Part shown: positions 7,182 to 15,317 of the stretch, one piece after another
Layout of the letters: every line of letters starts with the position of its first letter
Numbering within the stretch: position 1 is the stretch's first letter
From: Mycobacteriales bacterium
GTDB lineage: Bacteria > Actinomycetota > Actinomycetes > Mycobacteriales > Mycobacteriaceae
Length of the DNA stretch: 64,000 bases
NCBI GenBank assembly: GCA_012842085.1
Contig: DUTM01000013.1
Span: forward strand, 62,001 to 126,000
Direction of reading: 5' to 3'
Notes under the pieces: model-generated
Databases searched by the model: none
What the model was told of the DNA's origin: nothing
Seen by the model: the letters and a program-made list of their open reading frames with translations, nothing else
Program-made: the position numbers and the translations under genes

Positions 7182-9040
7182 TGTTTGGCCGGAAAAACGA
7201 CGCTGAAGAATCCAAATTCAGTGAAAACACGAAAAAAGAAGTCAACAAAATAACACCAGCCGGAGGCAACCAAGTAGACCCCATCATCGACTTCCGTCCC
7301 CTCTGGGACGCTCCCCGGGACTCTTGGGAACGCCTCATCAAAGCCAATCCGCAATCAGCGCGCGTCGATGAAGAAACTTCCCCGGATGAATCCCTCTTGG
7401 AGGACATCCTCGCTGGGGAAACCAGCTCCGAAGTTGTTCTCCCAGAACTATCGGGCACCCCTGATGAGGACGAGCCTGCAATCGATGAGGAACTCAGCGA
7501 AGAAACTGATACTGAACCTGCTGAAGAACCGGAAGAGGTTGACGAGTCCGACGAGACTGATGAGTCCGACGAGCTTGCCGATGACGAAACCGCTGAGGTA
7601 GACGAGGAACCACTCGACGCGGAAGGCGAAGAACCCACGGAGGACGAGCCAGTTGACGAGGAGGATGTTCCCACAGTGGAACCCTCACTCGCCTACTCGG
7701 AAGTGGAAGAGGTCGAGGAGAAGCCCGAGACCACTGTCCTCGAGGAAGAGTCCCCGCTTGCGGAAGTCGCCAAACCTAACGTCACAGAAGCCCCCGACGT
7801 GCAGGAAAAATTGGATGCGGAAGCAGCAGCTCCGGATGCGACAACCTCCCAAAACTACATCATCAGTATGGCTGCGCAGCGCGAGCGCCGCGAAGAGAAG
7901 AAACGCAACACCCTGCCAATCTTCCTAGGTACGGGTGCTGCAATTGTCATCGTTGCTCTCCTCATTGGTTTGGGTTTCGCTTTCCCACCCAAGCAACTGT
8001 CGCGCGCCGAAGCGCAATCGACCCTGCGCAACGCAGGCGTGGAAGCTCTCCACAAAGCCCCCACTTTTGAATCGTTACCACCCATGGCACTGATGGTGCA
8101 GAACCGCACCGTCACCCGCACCTATGAAGAGAAAGGTATCTCCTACAGCGTCACCACCACCCAAAAAATGGTGATCGGTGAAACCACCGTCGATACCGAC
8201 ACTCTGGAATCGGACGTTACTTTTGCTACATCCCAGGATCGCAGCCGGTGGGAGGAGCAAGATAAGCCGAATCTGCCGGGAATGAAACCGGCGCGGCGCC
8301 GCCCCGGCGGCCAGCAGGTGCAGATTGCGGGAACCACCATCAACCTTGACGCGTTGGCTGCCTGGCCACGTGACATTGATGGACTTAGCCGCACGCTCGC
8401 ACGGGCTATTCCGGGTGTGCAGGCAGCGCGTTCCGCCATGCTGTTGGCTAGTGTCCCCGGCTTGGATCGGGAGCTCTACCATGGGTTCTTTGGGGTGATG
8501 GCTCGCAGTAGCGACACCCAAATTGTGGACACCCCGGCGGGTATTGTGCAGGATGTGCCGGAGAGGGTAAAGACGGTACAGTTCCCCGCTAATCCGGCAG
8601 CAGCCACCACTGCCACCATTACCTTCGACCCCAATACAGGCCAAGTTTACGCAGTACTCGATGCCACCCCCCAAGAAAAAATGGTGCTGGTGCGGGCAAC
8701 AGGCTTCCTCAACTGTATTGATACTGCGGGACCGAAAGGACCGCGCAACATCAATATGGGTTGTGCAACGGGAGCGCTTTATCTAGAGGACCTCAGCTGG
8801 AAGGGCTGGGGTACTGATACAGCCGTGGGGGAGGGCACCACTATGATTAACGACTGTGACCCCTCCTGCGCTGAAGGTACAGAGTTTGAATTCCCGGTTA
8901 AAGTGACCCTCACCGACCGTGAGCCGTGCGGCCAGGGAATCGATATCTACACCAAGATGACCACAACCTTCCCCGAAGGAACCGATGGCTTGCAGCCATC
9001 TTCGGTGGAGGAAGAATTCCCCTGCCCGTTGAATCAGTAA
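7181..9040 (+). CDS. Single-pass membrane protein with acidic cytoplasmic domain, candidate regulator of the upstream ECF sigma factor
   Basis: Protein of 619 aa. Residues 1-60 are mixed; about 60-215 are extremely Glu/Asp-rich and probably disordered; a basic stretch (QRERREEKKR) precedes one transmembrane helix at about 244-268; the remaining 350 residues should be outside. The extracellular end has paired cysteines and a pattern (LYLEDLSWKGWG, then NDCDPSCAEGTEFEFPV) that I recall from many secreted actinobacterial proteins of unknown function. No classical zinc anti-sigma motif (HxxxCxxC) is visible. Coupling to the sigma gene suggests an anti-sigma or signal-sensing role, but this is inference. 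Confidence 0.7.
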   Translation: MFGRKNDAEESKFSENTKKEVNKITPAGGNQVDPIIDFRPLWDAPRDSWERLIKANPQSARVDEETSPDESLLEDILAGETSSEVVLPELSGTPDEDEPAIDEELSEETDTEPAEEPEEVDESDETDESDELADDETAEVDEEPLDAEGEEPTEDEPVDEEDVPTVEPSLAYSEVEEVEEKPETTVLEEESPLAEVAKPNVTEAPDVQEKLDAEAAAPDATTSQNYIISMAAQRERREEKKRNTLPIFLGTGAAIVIVALLIGLGFAFPPKQLSRAEAQSTLRNAGVEALHKAPTFESLPPMALMVQNRTVTRTYEEKGISYSVTTTQKMVIGETTVDTDTLESDVTFATSQDRSRWEEQDKPNLPGMKPARRRPGGQQVQIAGTTINLDALAAWPRDIDGLSRTLARAIPGVQAARSAMLLASVPGLDRELYHGFFGVMARSSDTQIVDTPAGIVQDVPERVKTVQFPANPAAATTATITFDPNTGQVYAVLDATPQEKMVLVRATGFLNCIDTAGPKGPRNINMGCATGALYLEDLSWKGWGTDTAVGEGTTMINDCDPSCAEGTEFEFPVKVTLTDREPCGQGIDIYTKMTTTFPEGTDGLQPSSVEEEFPCPLNQ

Positions 9041-9073
9041 ACCGTTTAATCAGTAAATTGGCATTGCGCTAGA

Positions 9074-9118
9074 AATAGTAAGAACCCCCGACATTGACTG
9101 TCGGGGGTTCTTACTATT
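9074..9118. terminator. Bidirectional terminator
   Basis: Perfect 20-bp inverted repeat (9074-9093 with 9099-9118, loop TTGAC) between convergent genes. The G/C core CCCCCGACA is followed by TTCTTACTATT. Confidence 0.85.
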
Positions 9119-9156
9119 GATTATTCGATAGTGCTATTAACTTGTAGGAACTTCTC

Positions 9157-10797
9157 TTAGTTCTCTTTGGTTGCTTCCACGGAGTCAGCGGCAGCGGAGC
9201 GGCCAGCGCGACGTCCGGAGAAGAAGGCGTCCGCGATGGACAGACCAGAGACGTAGGAGTTGGAGCACACACCGACGGCGGTACGGCCGGCAGCGTAGAG
9301 GCCCTTAATGTCCTTGCCTTCAGCGGTCTGAACATTGCCAGTCTCTTCATTCACAACAAGTCCACCAAGGGTGAGGCCCGGAGCCGGGTACATCAAGCCG
9401 TTGAGGATGTTGTTCGGAATGTTGGAGATGTCGATGGAGTAGTACGGAGCCTTGACAATCGGGGAGCTGAGGTTATCAGCCTTGTGGTGGGGATCTCCCT
9501 TACCGCTAGCAATACCCTCGTTGTACTCTTCGACAGTCTTGCGTAGACCTTCGGGGTTCACACCAATCTTCTTGGCGAGATCCTCCAGGGTGTTGGCGCG
9601 CTTGTGACCAATGGTGAAGAGGTAGGCCGACATTGCCCAGTGGAAAAGCTGGGACTGGGACGGAACCTGCTTCAGTGCCTTGATCCACTGGGTGCGGTCG
9701 AGAATCAGGCGGCAGTCTGCGCCGTATTCGCGAACCATCACGTTGGAGTGGGTTGCACCGTAAAGGTCTTCGTTGGCGACACGCTCACCATTCGTGCCCA
9801 CGGAAACGCCCTCAATGTAGGCTTCCGGCGGGGAAATGAAGCGCCAGGAAGTGGCCTTATCCATCTGTCCAATAGCACCGCCAGCGCTCATACCGAGCTT
9901 GATGCCGTTGCCATCGTCGCCGCCGGTTCCCAGCGGGGTGATCTTGGCGTAAGGACCGGTGTAGCGCTCCATCCATTCGGTGTTGTAAGCGAAGCCACCA
10001 GCGGAGAGGATGACGGCGTCGGTGTGAACTTCGTAGTCCTCAGCGCCGAGCTTCCAGATGAAGTCAGTAACTTTATCAACCGGACGACCAATGAGGTCGG
10101 GGAAGAAGTTACCCATCTTGGCGGTCAGCTTGGTGATGAGCCAGTGGAGCTTGCGGAGCGGTTCGTTGTTCAACGCGGTGAACTTGACGCCGGTGACGTC
10201 ATCGCCATCCATGATCAGTTCAGTTACGCGAGCGACCGGAATGAAGTGAACACCCTTCATCAAAGCGGATTCGCGCAGGCTGTTGAACAGCACCTTACCG
10301 GAGGCAAGGCCGCTAGCGACGGTACGGTGTCCGCGGGCAGCGGGCTTGGCGTGCTCGTTGTAGGGGTAAGCCTTCTCATTACCGGAGAAGTACAGGTAGT
10401 GCTTGTCGGTTGGGTAAGAAGCCTTGTAGGGGCATAGGGAGGAGTCGAATTCGACGCCGTTCTCCTTGAGCCACTCGACCATTCCGGGGCTCTCTTCACA
10501 GAAGCGCATGAGGGTCTCGTCGGAGACAACGCCCTGAGCTTCCTGCTTCATGTAGTTGAACATGTTCTCGGGGCTGTCTTCGACGCCAGCTTCCTTCTGA
10601 ACGGAAGTTCCGCCACCGCAGTAAACAATACCGCCGGAAAGACGGGTTGCGCCGCCACCAACCGAGAGGTCTAGGGCGAGGACGCGGGCGCCATTATCGG
10701 CAGCCTCGATAGCAGCTGCTGCACCAGCGCCGCCGAATCCGACGACGACAACATCAAAGTTATCGTCGGGGATTAACCTTACTTTTTTGGAAACCAA
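9157..10797 (-). CDS. FAD-binding oxidoreductase, fumarate reductase/3-ketosteroid dehydrogenase family
   Basis: Flavoprotein of 546 aa. The N-terminal dinucleotide fold VVVGFGGAGAAAAIEA (about residues 16-31), GGGATRLSGGIVYCGGG and the C-terminal GLYAAGRTAVG...SYVSGLSIADAFFSGRRAG are hallmarks of the fumarate reductase/KstD flavoprotein superfamily. The start is TTG with AGGAGG about 6 nt upstream. It lies 92 nt after an HSD-like epimerase gene on the same strand, so a shared steroid, terpenoid or other cyclic-ketone pathway is plausible. The exact substrate cannot be read from sequence; a plain fumarate reductase-type enzyme remains possible. Confidence 0.82.
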   Translation of the reverse strand: MVSKKVRLIPDDNFDVVVVGFGGAGAAAAIEAADNGARVLALDLSVGGGATRLSGGIVYCGGGTSVQKEAGVEDSPENMFNYMKQEAQGVVSDETLMRFCEESPGMVEWLKENGVEFDSSLCPYKASYPTDKHYLYFSGNEKAYPYNEHAKPAARGHRTVASGLASGKVLFNSLRESALMKGVHFIPVARVTELIMDGDDVTGVKFTALNNEPLRKLHWLITKLTAKMGNFFPDLIGRPVDKVTDFIWKLGAEDYEVHTDAVILSAGGFAYNTEWMERYTGPYAKITPLGTGGDDGNGIKLGMSAGGAIGQMDKATSWRFISPPEAYIEGVSVGTNGERVANEDLYGATHSNVMVREYGADCRLILDRTQWIKALKQVPSQSQLFHWAMSAYLFTIGHKRANTLEDLAKKIGVNPEGLRKTVEEYNEGIASGKGDPHHKADNLSSPIVKAPYYSIDISNIPNNILNGLMYPAPGLTLGGLVVNEETGNVQTAEGKDIKGLYAAGRTAVGVCSNSYVSGLSIADAFFSGRRAGRSAAADSVEATKEN

Positions 10798-10840
10798 TGT
10801 TTTCCTCCTATTTCTATTAAGTAAAGCAAGTTTGGGGAGA

Positions 10841-10869
10841 GGTGCGCCGCCGCTCAGCAGCGGCGCACC
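10841..10869 (-). other. Intergenic hairpin inside the redox operon
   Basis: A 10-bp G/C-rich inverted repeat (GGTGCGCCGC with GCGGCGCACC, 9-nt loop) between the epimerase stop and the flavoprotein start. No U tract follows on the minus strand, so it looks more like an RNA-stability or attenuation element than a full terminator. Confidence 0.5.
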
Positions 10870-10889
10870 TTCTTGAAGAACTCAGTGTT

Positions 10890-12329
10890 TTAGGAGAGTT
10901 CAAGTTGGGCCAGGAATGGGCTGCGTTCGGCGTAGGCCTCGTACTGCCAGACGTTGCGAACATCCTTCGGGCACCAGTGTCCGGCCTTCAAGACGGCGAA
11001 CGGGCTGGCGTCGAATTCGTGGCCAAAAGCGCCGGCCCAGCGGAGCGGTTCGTACTCGTCGCCACTGTATTCAGTGGAGAGGAGCTTACCGCCGCGGAAC
11101 TCAGCAGCCTTCTGCAGTTCTTCAACAGTGAGTTCGGAGATCTTCTTGCTCTCGTCGTAGCCGTGGTCGAGGTAGGTGGGCTCCCTGCTGGGCTCAGCCG
11201 GGGCGTAGTCCTTCCAAGTACCGATCTTCTTCCACTCGTCGTAACCGCCGAAGTAGGCACCCATGCCCTTCGGATCCTTGCCTTGGATGAACTTCAGTAT
11301 GCCGCGGTTCTTCATGAGAATCGGACGCATACCGAGTTGCTTGACGATCTGTCCGGGGACTGCGCCAGCAAGGTTGAAAACGGCGGGAGCGGCGTTCTTC
11401 ATGCGCTGCAGGGCCTTCTCTGGGTCAGCACCGGAACGGTAAGGAACGAGTTCCTCGAGCCAGTCGGAGTCCGTGTACCACTGGCCGTGGAAGTTGCGGT
11501 TGGCGTACCAGTTGAAGTTGTACCACTTGCGCATATCGGCGCCGAAGAGGGCGACCATGCGGCTGTAGAGTTCGTAGTTGGTGAAGCGCCATGGTTCACC
11601 AGAGCCAAGGTTGTAGACACCACGCCAGAAGCGAGGATCGACGTCCTCGTTGGTGACGATCTTACGAACCAGGCGAGCGGCATCTTCAACCAGAATCCAC
11701 TCCAACACACCGTCCATCGTGGTGTGGGTCATGATGGGATCCATGATCCGGACGACGCCCGGATGGAAGATACCGGAGGAGCGCAGCCATGCCCACTTCT
11801 TCAGACCAGAGTGGATGAGCATGTTCTCGGCGATGATCTTGGACTGGGCATATTCTTCGTACTTCGAAGGCCACAGTGGGTCACCGACGCGGCCCCAGTG
11901 ATGCGGAGGATTGCGGTCGCCGGTTTGTGCTACCGAACCGACACCAACGACGCCAACCTCATCGGGGTTGGGTTGTTCTTTGACAGCTCGGATGATGTTA
12001 CGGACGGCACCGACGTTTACCTGGTGGGTGCGCCAGTGGTTAGCGTCCGCTACGGGAGAGACCATACCTCCAAGGTGGATGACGTAGTCTGCACCGTCTA
12101 CGCAACGTTTGACGGTCTCGTAATCGACTAGGTCGCCAATAACAATTTCGAGGTTATCTTGAGCGTTGAATTCCTTGCGGAGGTCTGAGTGTTTCTCATA
12201 ATCGGAGGGGAGGATCAGCGCGACAACATCAACTTTGTCTGCTGCCTCAGCTAGGGAACGAAGGGCGAATTGGCCCCAGTTTCCGAAGCCGCCGGTGAGA
12301 AAAACCCGAGTCTTCTTTTTTTGAACCAT
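10890..12329 (-). CDS. NAD(P)-dependent epimerase/dehydratase, 3-beta-hydroxysteroid dehydrogenase-like
   Basis: Extended short-chain dehydrogenase of 479 aa. It has the N-terminal Rossmann motif TGGFGNWGQ, an acidic IGDLVD block, and the catalytic YxxxK as YAQSK. It is longer than a typical epimerase (about 320 aa); the C-terminal third after VFNLAGAVPGQI is not recognised and ends with a conserved-looking WCPKDVRNVWQYEAYAERSP. ATG 12329 is chosen because a purine-rich GAGAGAGAA precedes it; an in-frame start 14 codons upstream lacks this. It is first in an operon with the KstD-like flavoprotein, suggesting oxidation of a hydroxyl to a ketone before ring dehydrogenation. Substrate is unknown. 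Confidence 0.8.
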   Translation of the reverse strand: MVQKKKTRVFLTGGFGNWGQFALRSLAEAADKVDVVALILPSDYEKHSDLRKEFNAQDNLEIVIGDLVDYETVKRCVDGADYVIHLGGMVSPVADANHWRTHQVNVGAVRNIIRAVKEQPNPDEVGVVGVGSVAQTGDRNPPHHWGRVGDPLWPSKYEEYAQSKIIAENMLIHSGLKKWAWLRSSGIFHPGVVRIMDPIMTHTTMDGVLEWILVEDAARLVRKIVTNEDVDPRFWRGVYNLGSGEPWRFTNYELYSRMVALFGADMRKWYNFNWYANRNFHGQWYTDSDWLEELVPYRSGADPEKALQRMKNAAPAVFNLAGAVPGQIVKQLGMRPILMKNRGILKFIQGKDPKGMGAYFGGYDEWKKIGTWKDYAPAEPSREPTYLDHGYDESKKISELTVEELQKAAEFRGGKLLSTEYSGDEYEPLRWAGAFGHEFDASPFAVLKAGHWCPKDVRNVWQYEAYAERSPFLAQLELS

Positions 12330-12633
12330 TTGAAGTTCTCTCTCTAGTTGAGTTTTCCTGAAAACAGCCAACGCTTAGTCTAGTCGCGAAGAGCGAACAC
12401 GTGCCGGAAAGATGCCAAGTTTTACAGTCAGTTCCGTTAGTTGCCGAGTTAAACAGTTTGATTATTGTCCGGCACGGGACTAGCTACATTATTTTTCCTA
12501 TATATAAAAAGGTCATCCTTAGTTCATGAGCTGTTTTACAGCTTCTTTACAGACAGGTAGGGGGCGTAAATTAATTGACACAATTGCCGCTAGTTACCCA
12601 AAAATAATGGCAACAAACCCCTGTTTCAATAAG

Positions 12634-12649
12634 TGTGACATTAATCACA
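12634..12649. promoter_or_regulatory. CRP/GlxR-type operator
   Basis: TGTGA-CATTAA-TCACA is a perfect match to the TGTGA-N6-TCACA consensus bound by cAMP-dependent GlxR in corynebacteria and CRP in mycobacteria. It lies 304 nt from the start of the redox operon and 248 nt from the start of the surface protein gene, so it may serve either. Confidence 0.7.
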
Positions 12650-12791
12650 GTGGCAACTCAAGGTGGTTCTTTTGCTGAGTTTTTCTCAGTGTGAAGAATT
12701 ACCCAATCTCACTTTTTGCCCCCTTCAACGTGCAGGTTAGGCACTAAAACCCAATCCACATTTAATGACCTGCCGAATGCTGGGAATTATT

Positions 12792-12814
12792 TGAAAGGAT
12801 ACTGAATCCTTTCA
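12792..12814. repeat. 9-bp inverted repeat, possible operator
   Basis: TGAAAGGAT-ACTGA-ATCCTTTCA is a perfect inverted repeat 84 nt before the ATG of the surface protein gene. No U tract follows, so an operator is likelier than a terminator. Confidence 0.45.
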
Positions 12815-12897
12815 GTTAGGGCAGTGGAAACAAATTCATCGCATCGCACTAAATAAAACTTGCGCACTGCCGCCTTTAACGGATTACAATTTCGATC

Positions 12898-13878
12898 ATG
12901 TTAACCTCAGTATTTCCCAAAAAGATGTTCGCACTTGCGGCAGCCGCTGCGCTTGTCCTGAGTGCGTCAACATTTGCTGCTCCTAGCGCAGAAGCATCAG
13001 TCAGTAACAATACGATCAACTCCAGTTGCCGCACTAACGGTGCGCCAATGAAGTACAACGTCACTCGCCCCAAGACTGACAGCATCAGCATCGATGCGCC
13101 TGACAGCGTCAAGGCTGGCGAAAATGTTGTTGTTAAATTCACCCTCACGCCCGAAATCATTCCGGGTAAGGAAAGCATCGCCACGATGAAGGAACTCCGT
13201 GACGTCGCCTTCCGCTTCACCATTGACAGCCCCGAAAACTTCGTCACTGCTCGCCTGGTTGGCGGCGGCTCCGGTATTGCCGGTGGCCCGAAGATCAGCC
13301 TCGTTGGTGGAAACCTCCTCGTCTTCTCTGGTGCCACTGTGCCGGTGAACGGTGTTGACCACAACTGGGCTCTGCCCACCATTGAAATGACCTACAAGGC
13401 TCCGACCAATGCTTCCAGCATGCCGACCTTCCACCCTGCAGTTGAAGGTCCGGCTGGCGAGTTCAACAACCCTGCCAACTACTTTACCGCCAAGACTGTC
13501 ACCGACAGTATCTTGGGCGAGCTTGTCATTCAGCTGAACTGCCAGTCCCAGGCTGGTGCTCAGACCCTTCGTACTATCAAGGTAGAGGGCGCAGATAAGG
13601 CCGCTGCCAAGGATAAGGACAAGGATAAGAAGAAGGATAAGGACGCCAAGGACAAGAAGAAGGATAAGGACGCCAAGGACAAAGATGCCAAGGCTACTCC
13701 TACCACCGACGACAATGGCCTTGAGGTTGTCGACGAAGACGAATCTGTCGAAACCGAAATGCCAGAGAATAGCCTGCCTGGTGGAATGATTGCCGGAATC
13801 GTCATTGTCGTTCTGGCTGCTGCCGGTGGCATTGGCTACGGTGTCTACCGCGGTGTCAAGAAAAAGAAGGGCAACTAA
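12898..13878 (+). CDS. Secreted, membrane-anchored surface protein with Lys/Asp-rich stalk
   Basis: Protein of 326 aa, function not recognised. Residues 1-33 are a signal peptide (hydrophobic ALAAAAALVLSASTFAAP, probable cleavage after AEA). The extracellular domain of about 190 residues has two cysteines (in SSCRTNG and LNCQSQ) and looks beta-rich. Then comes a stalk of KDKDKKKDKDAK repeats, an acidic segment, a C-terminal membrane helix (GMIAGIVIVVLAAAGGIGYGVY) and a basic tail KKKKGN. There is no LPXTG sorting signal, so anchoring is by the helix. The long upstream region carries a CRP-type site. Two hairpin terminators follow. Confidence 0.85.
   Translation: MLTSVFPKKMFALAAAAALVLSASTFAAPSAEASVSNNTINSSCRTNGAPMKYNVTRPKTDSISIDAPDSVKAGENVVVKFTLTPEIIPGKESIATMKELRDVAFRFTIDSPENFVTARLVGGGSGIAGGPKISLVGGNLLVFSGATVPVNGVDHNWALPTIEMTYKAPTNASSMPTFHPAVEGPAGEFNNPANYFTAKTVTDSILGELVIQLNCQSQAGAQTLRTIKVEGADKAAAKDKDKDKKKDKDAKDKKKDKDAKDKDAKATPTTDDNGLEVVDEDESVETEMPENSLPGGMIAGIVIVVLAAAGGIGYGVYRGVKKKKGN
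13627..13680 (+). repeat. Two perfect 27-nt tandem repeats in the stalk region
   Basis: Two identical 27-nt units (13627-13653 and 13654-13680) encode KKKDKDAKD twice. Partial copies flank them. Copy number could vary between strains and change stalk length without a frame change. Confidence 0.85.
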
Positions 13879-13915
13879 TTAGTCATTAGTGTCTTTCCAT
13901 AACTAAACACGATAG

Positions 13916-13946
13916 GGATTGGGTCGCCAGTATGGCGGCCCAATCC
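13916..13946 (+). terminator. Rho-independent terminator of the surface protein gene
   Basis: GGATTGGGTCGCC pairs with GGCGGCCCAATCC (one G-T pair), loop AGTAT, followed by TTATTT. Confidence 0.8.
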
Positions 13947-13975
13947 TTATTTGGGAATAAGTTTTCCCGAGATAA

Positions 13976-14010
13976 CAGAAGACCCCGACAGATCATGTCG
14001 GGGTCTTCTG
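13976..14010. terminator. Terminator, probably for nrdF on the minus strand
   Basis: Perfect 15-bp stem (CAGAAGACCCCGACA with its complement), loop GATCA, between convergent genes. Confidence 0.8.
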
Positions 14011-14059
14011 TACTCTTTTCCGAATTTTCTATGGGAAGGAACTCTGAGGGGAGCTAATC

Positions 14060-15079
14060 CTAGAAGTCCCAGTCGTCATCAGTGGTGCTCTCAACTTCAC
14101 CAATGACGTAGGTCGAACCACTACCAGAGAAGAAGTCATGGTTTTCCATGTTGTCGGAGGCGATGTATCCCATGACGCCTGGATCAACATGGCTGGCTTC
14201 TGGCGGGAAGAGGGGCTCGTAGCCGAGGTACTTCAGCGTCGTGTTGGCGTTGAAGTGGCTGTAGCTAATGGCATCTTCAGACCAGCCCACATCGTCGTAG
14301 AGCTCGTGGAGGAAGGCCTCCATATTGTCAATGAGCTCCAGCAGGTAGTCGAAGGCGATTTCTTTGTACTTGTCTTTTTCTTCCTGCGACAGCGGCTCCA
14401 GCATCTTCTGGTACTTGTAACCGGTGTAGTAGCAGTGGATGCGCTCGTCACGGAAAATGAGTCCCAGCAGATCCGCGGTATTGGGAAGCTTGTTGCGGGA
14501 GCCCATGTAGAACGGGGTGAAGAAACCGGTGTAGAAGAGGTAGCCTTCCAGCACTGTACCCGCAATCTTGCGTTTGATCGGGTCCAAGCCGGTGTAGAAG
14601 TTCATCTGGATGCGAGCCATGTTCTGGATGAGCTCATTGTTCTCGGTCCAGCGGAAAATGGCGTCATTTTCTTCTTTAGAGCAGAGGGTGGAGAAGATGG
14701 AGGAGTAGGACTTGGCGTGTACGGACTCCATGAAAACAATGTTGGTGTAGACGGCTTCCTCGTGTGGGGTGAGGGCGTCGCCAATCATCGCCGCAGCACC
14801 CACAGTGGACTGAATGGTGTCCAGCAGGGTCAGCATGCCGTAGGTGTCCTGCATAACCTTCTTCTCAGCATCGGGAAGATCATTGTAGGACTTGACGTCG
14901 TTGGAAAGTGGCACCTTTTCGGGCAGCCAGAAGTTCTCCGTAAGTTTGTCCCATACTTCCTTGTCAACAGGGTCTTCAATGTTGTTCCAGTCGACGGGAC
15001 TAGCTTTAACCGTGTCGAGAATCTTGTCAGATTTTTTGCCTGCAGCGATCTGAGCAGGCGTCAGAATTTCAAATGCCAT
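14060..15079 (-). CDS. nrdF: Class Ib ribonucleotide reductase, small (radical) subunit
   Basis: R2F subunit of 339 aa that stores the tyrosyl radical for aerobic reduction of ribonucleoside diphosphates with NrdE. Seen: the NFWLPEK start region, TLLDTIQ with the first metal-ligand Asp, EEAVYTNIVFMESVHAKSYS with metal Glu/His ligands and the radical Tyr, RDERIHCYYTGYKYQ with the second ligand set, and the class Ib tail DDDWDF that docks to NrdE. ATG 15079 (MAFEILTPAQ) has AAAGGTAA upstream; the frame is open 11 codons further. nrdE, nrdI and nrdH are not adjacent, and no NrdR box was seen in the upstream 240 nt. Confidence 0.95.
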   Translation of the reverse strand: MAFEILTPAQIAAGKKSDKILDTVKASPVDWNNIEDPVDKEVWDKLTENFWLPEKVPLSNDVKSYNDLPDAEKKVMQDTYGMLTLLDTIQSTVGAAAMIGDALTPHEEAVYTNIVFMESVHAKSYSSIFSTLCSKEENDAIFRWTENNELIQNMARIQMNFYTGLDPIKRKIAGTVLEGYLFYTGFFTPFYMGSRNKLPNTADLLGLIFRDERIHCYYTGYKYQKMLEPLSQEEKDKYKEIAFDYLLELIDNMEAFLHELYDDVGWSEDAISYSHFNANTTLKYLGYEPLFPPEASHVDPGVMGYIASDNMENHDFFSGSGSTYVIGEVESTTDDDWDF

Positions 15080-15221
15080 CTGGTTACCTTTCTGCACTTT
15101 TACTCCTCTCATGCTACAAGTGGATTTCTCATTTGGGACAGCAAGTACAGTTTTATTTAGGGCATTATTGCCATTTCCGAAATCTGTTTGCCAGGGCTTA
15201 AAAATGATCCCCTTTCTCCCG

Positions 15222-15256
15222 CTGGAGGTAGACCCATTAATTGGGTCTACCTCCAG
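15222..15256. terminator. Terminator after the first lipase pseudogene
   Basis: Perfect 15-bp inverted repeat CTGGAGGTAGACCCA with its complement around TTAAT, downstream of the minus-strand lipase array and in the leader side of nrdF. Confidence 0.7.
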
Positions 15257-15317
15257 GTAGAAAAAGAGGGATAAAAAAGTGACTTTTATGTGATGGTTTA
15301 TTCGCTGGAAGCGTAGT

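Larger units (their letters stand above)
12330..12897. other. Long divergent intergenic region (568 nt)
   Basis: No gene is seen here. The stretch is AT-rich and separates the redox operon (-) from a surface protein gene (+). It holds a perfect CRP/GlxR-type site, a 9-bp inverted repeat near the + gene, and a widely spaced inverted pair GTGCCGGA (12401-12408) with TCCGGCAC (12468-12475). Confidence 0.7.

Noticed and set aside
10842-12131. 429-codon open frame antisense to the epimerase gene
   Set aside because: Shadow of a strongly supported gene with an SD and Rossmann motifs.
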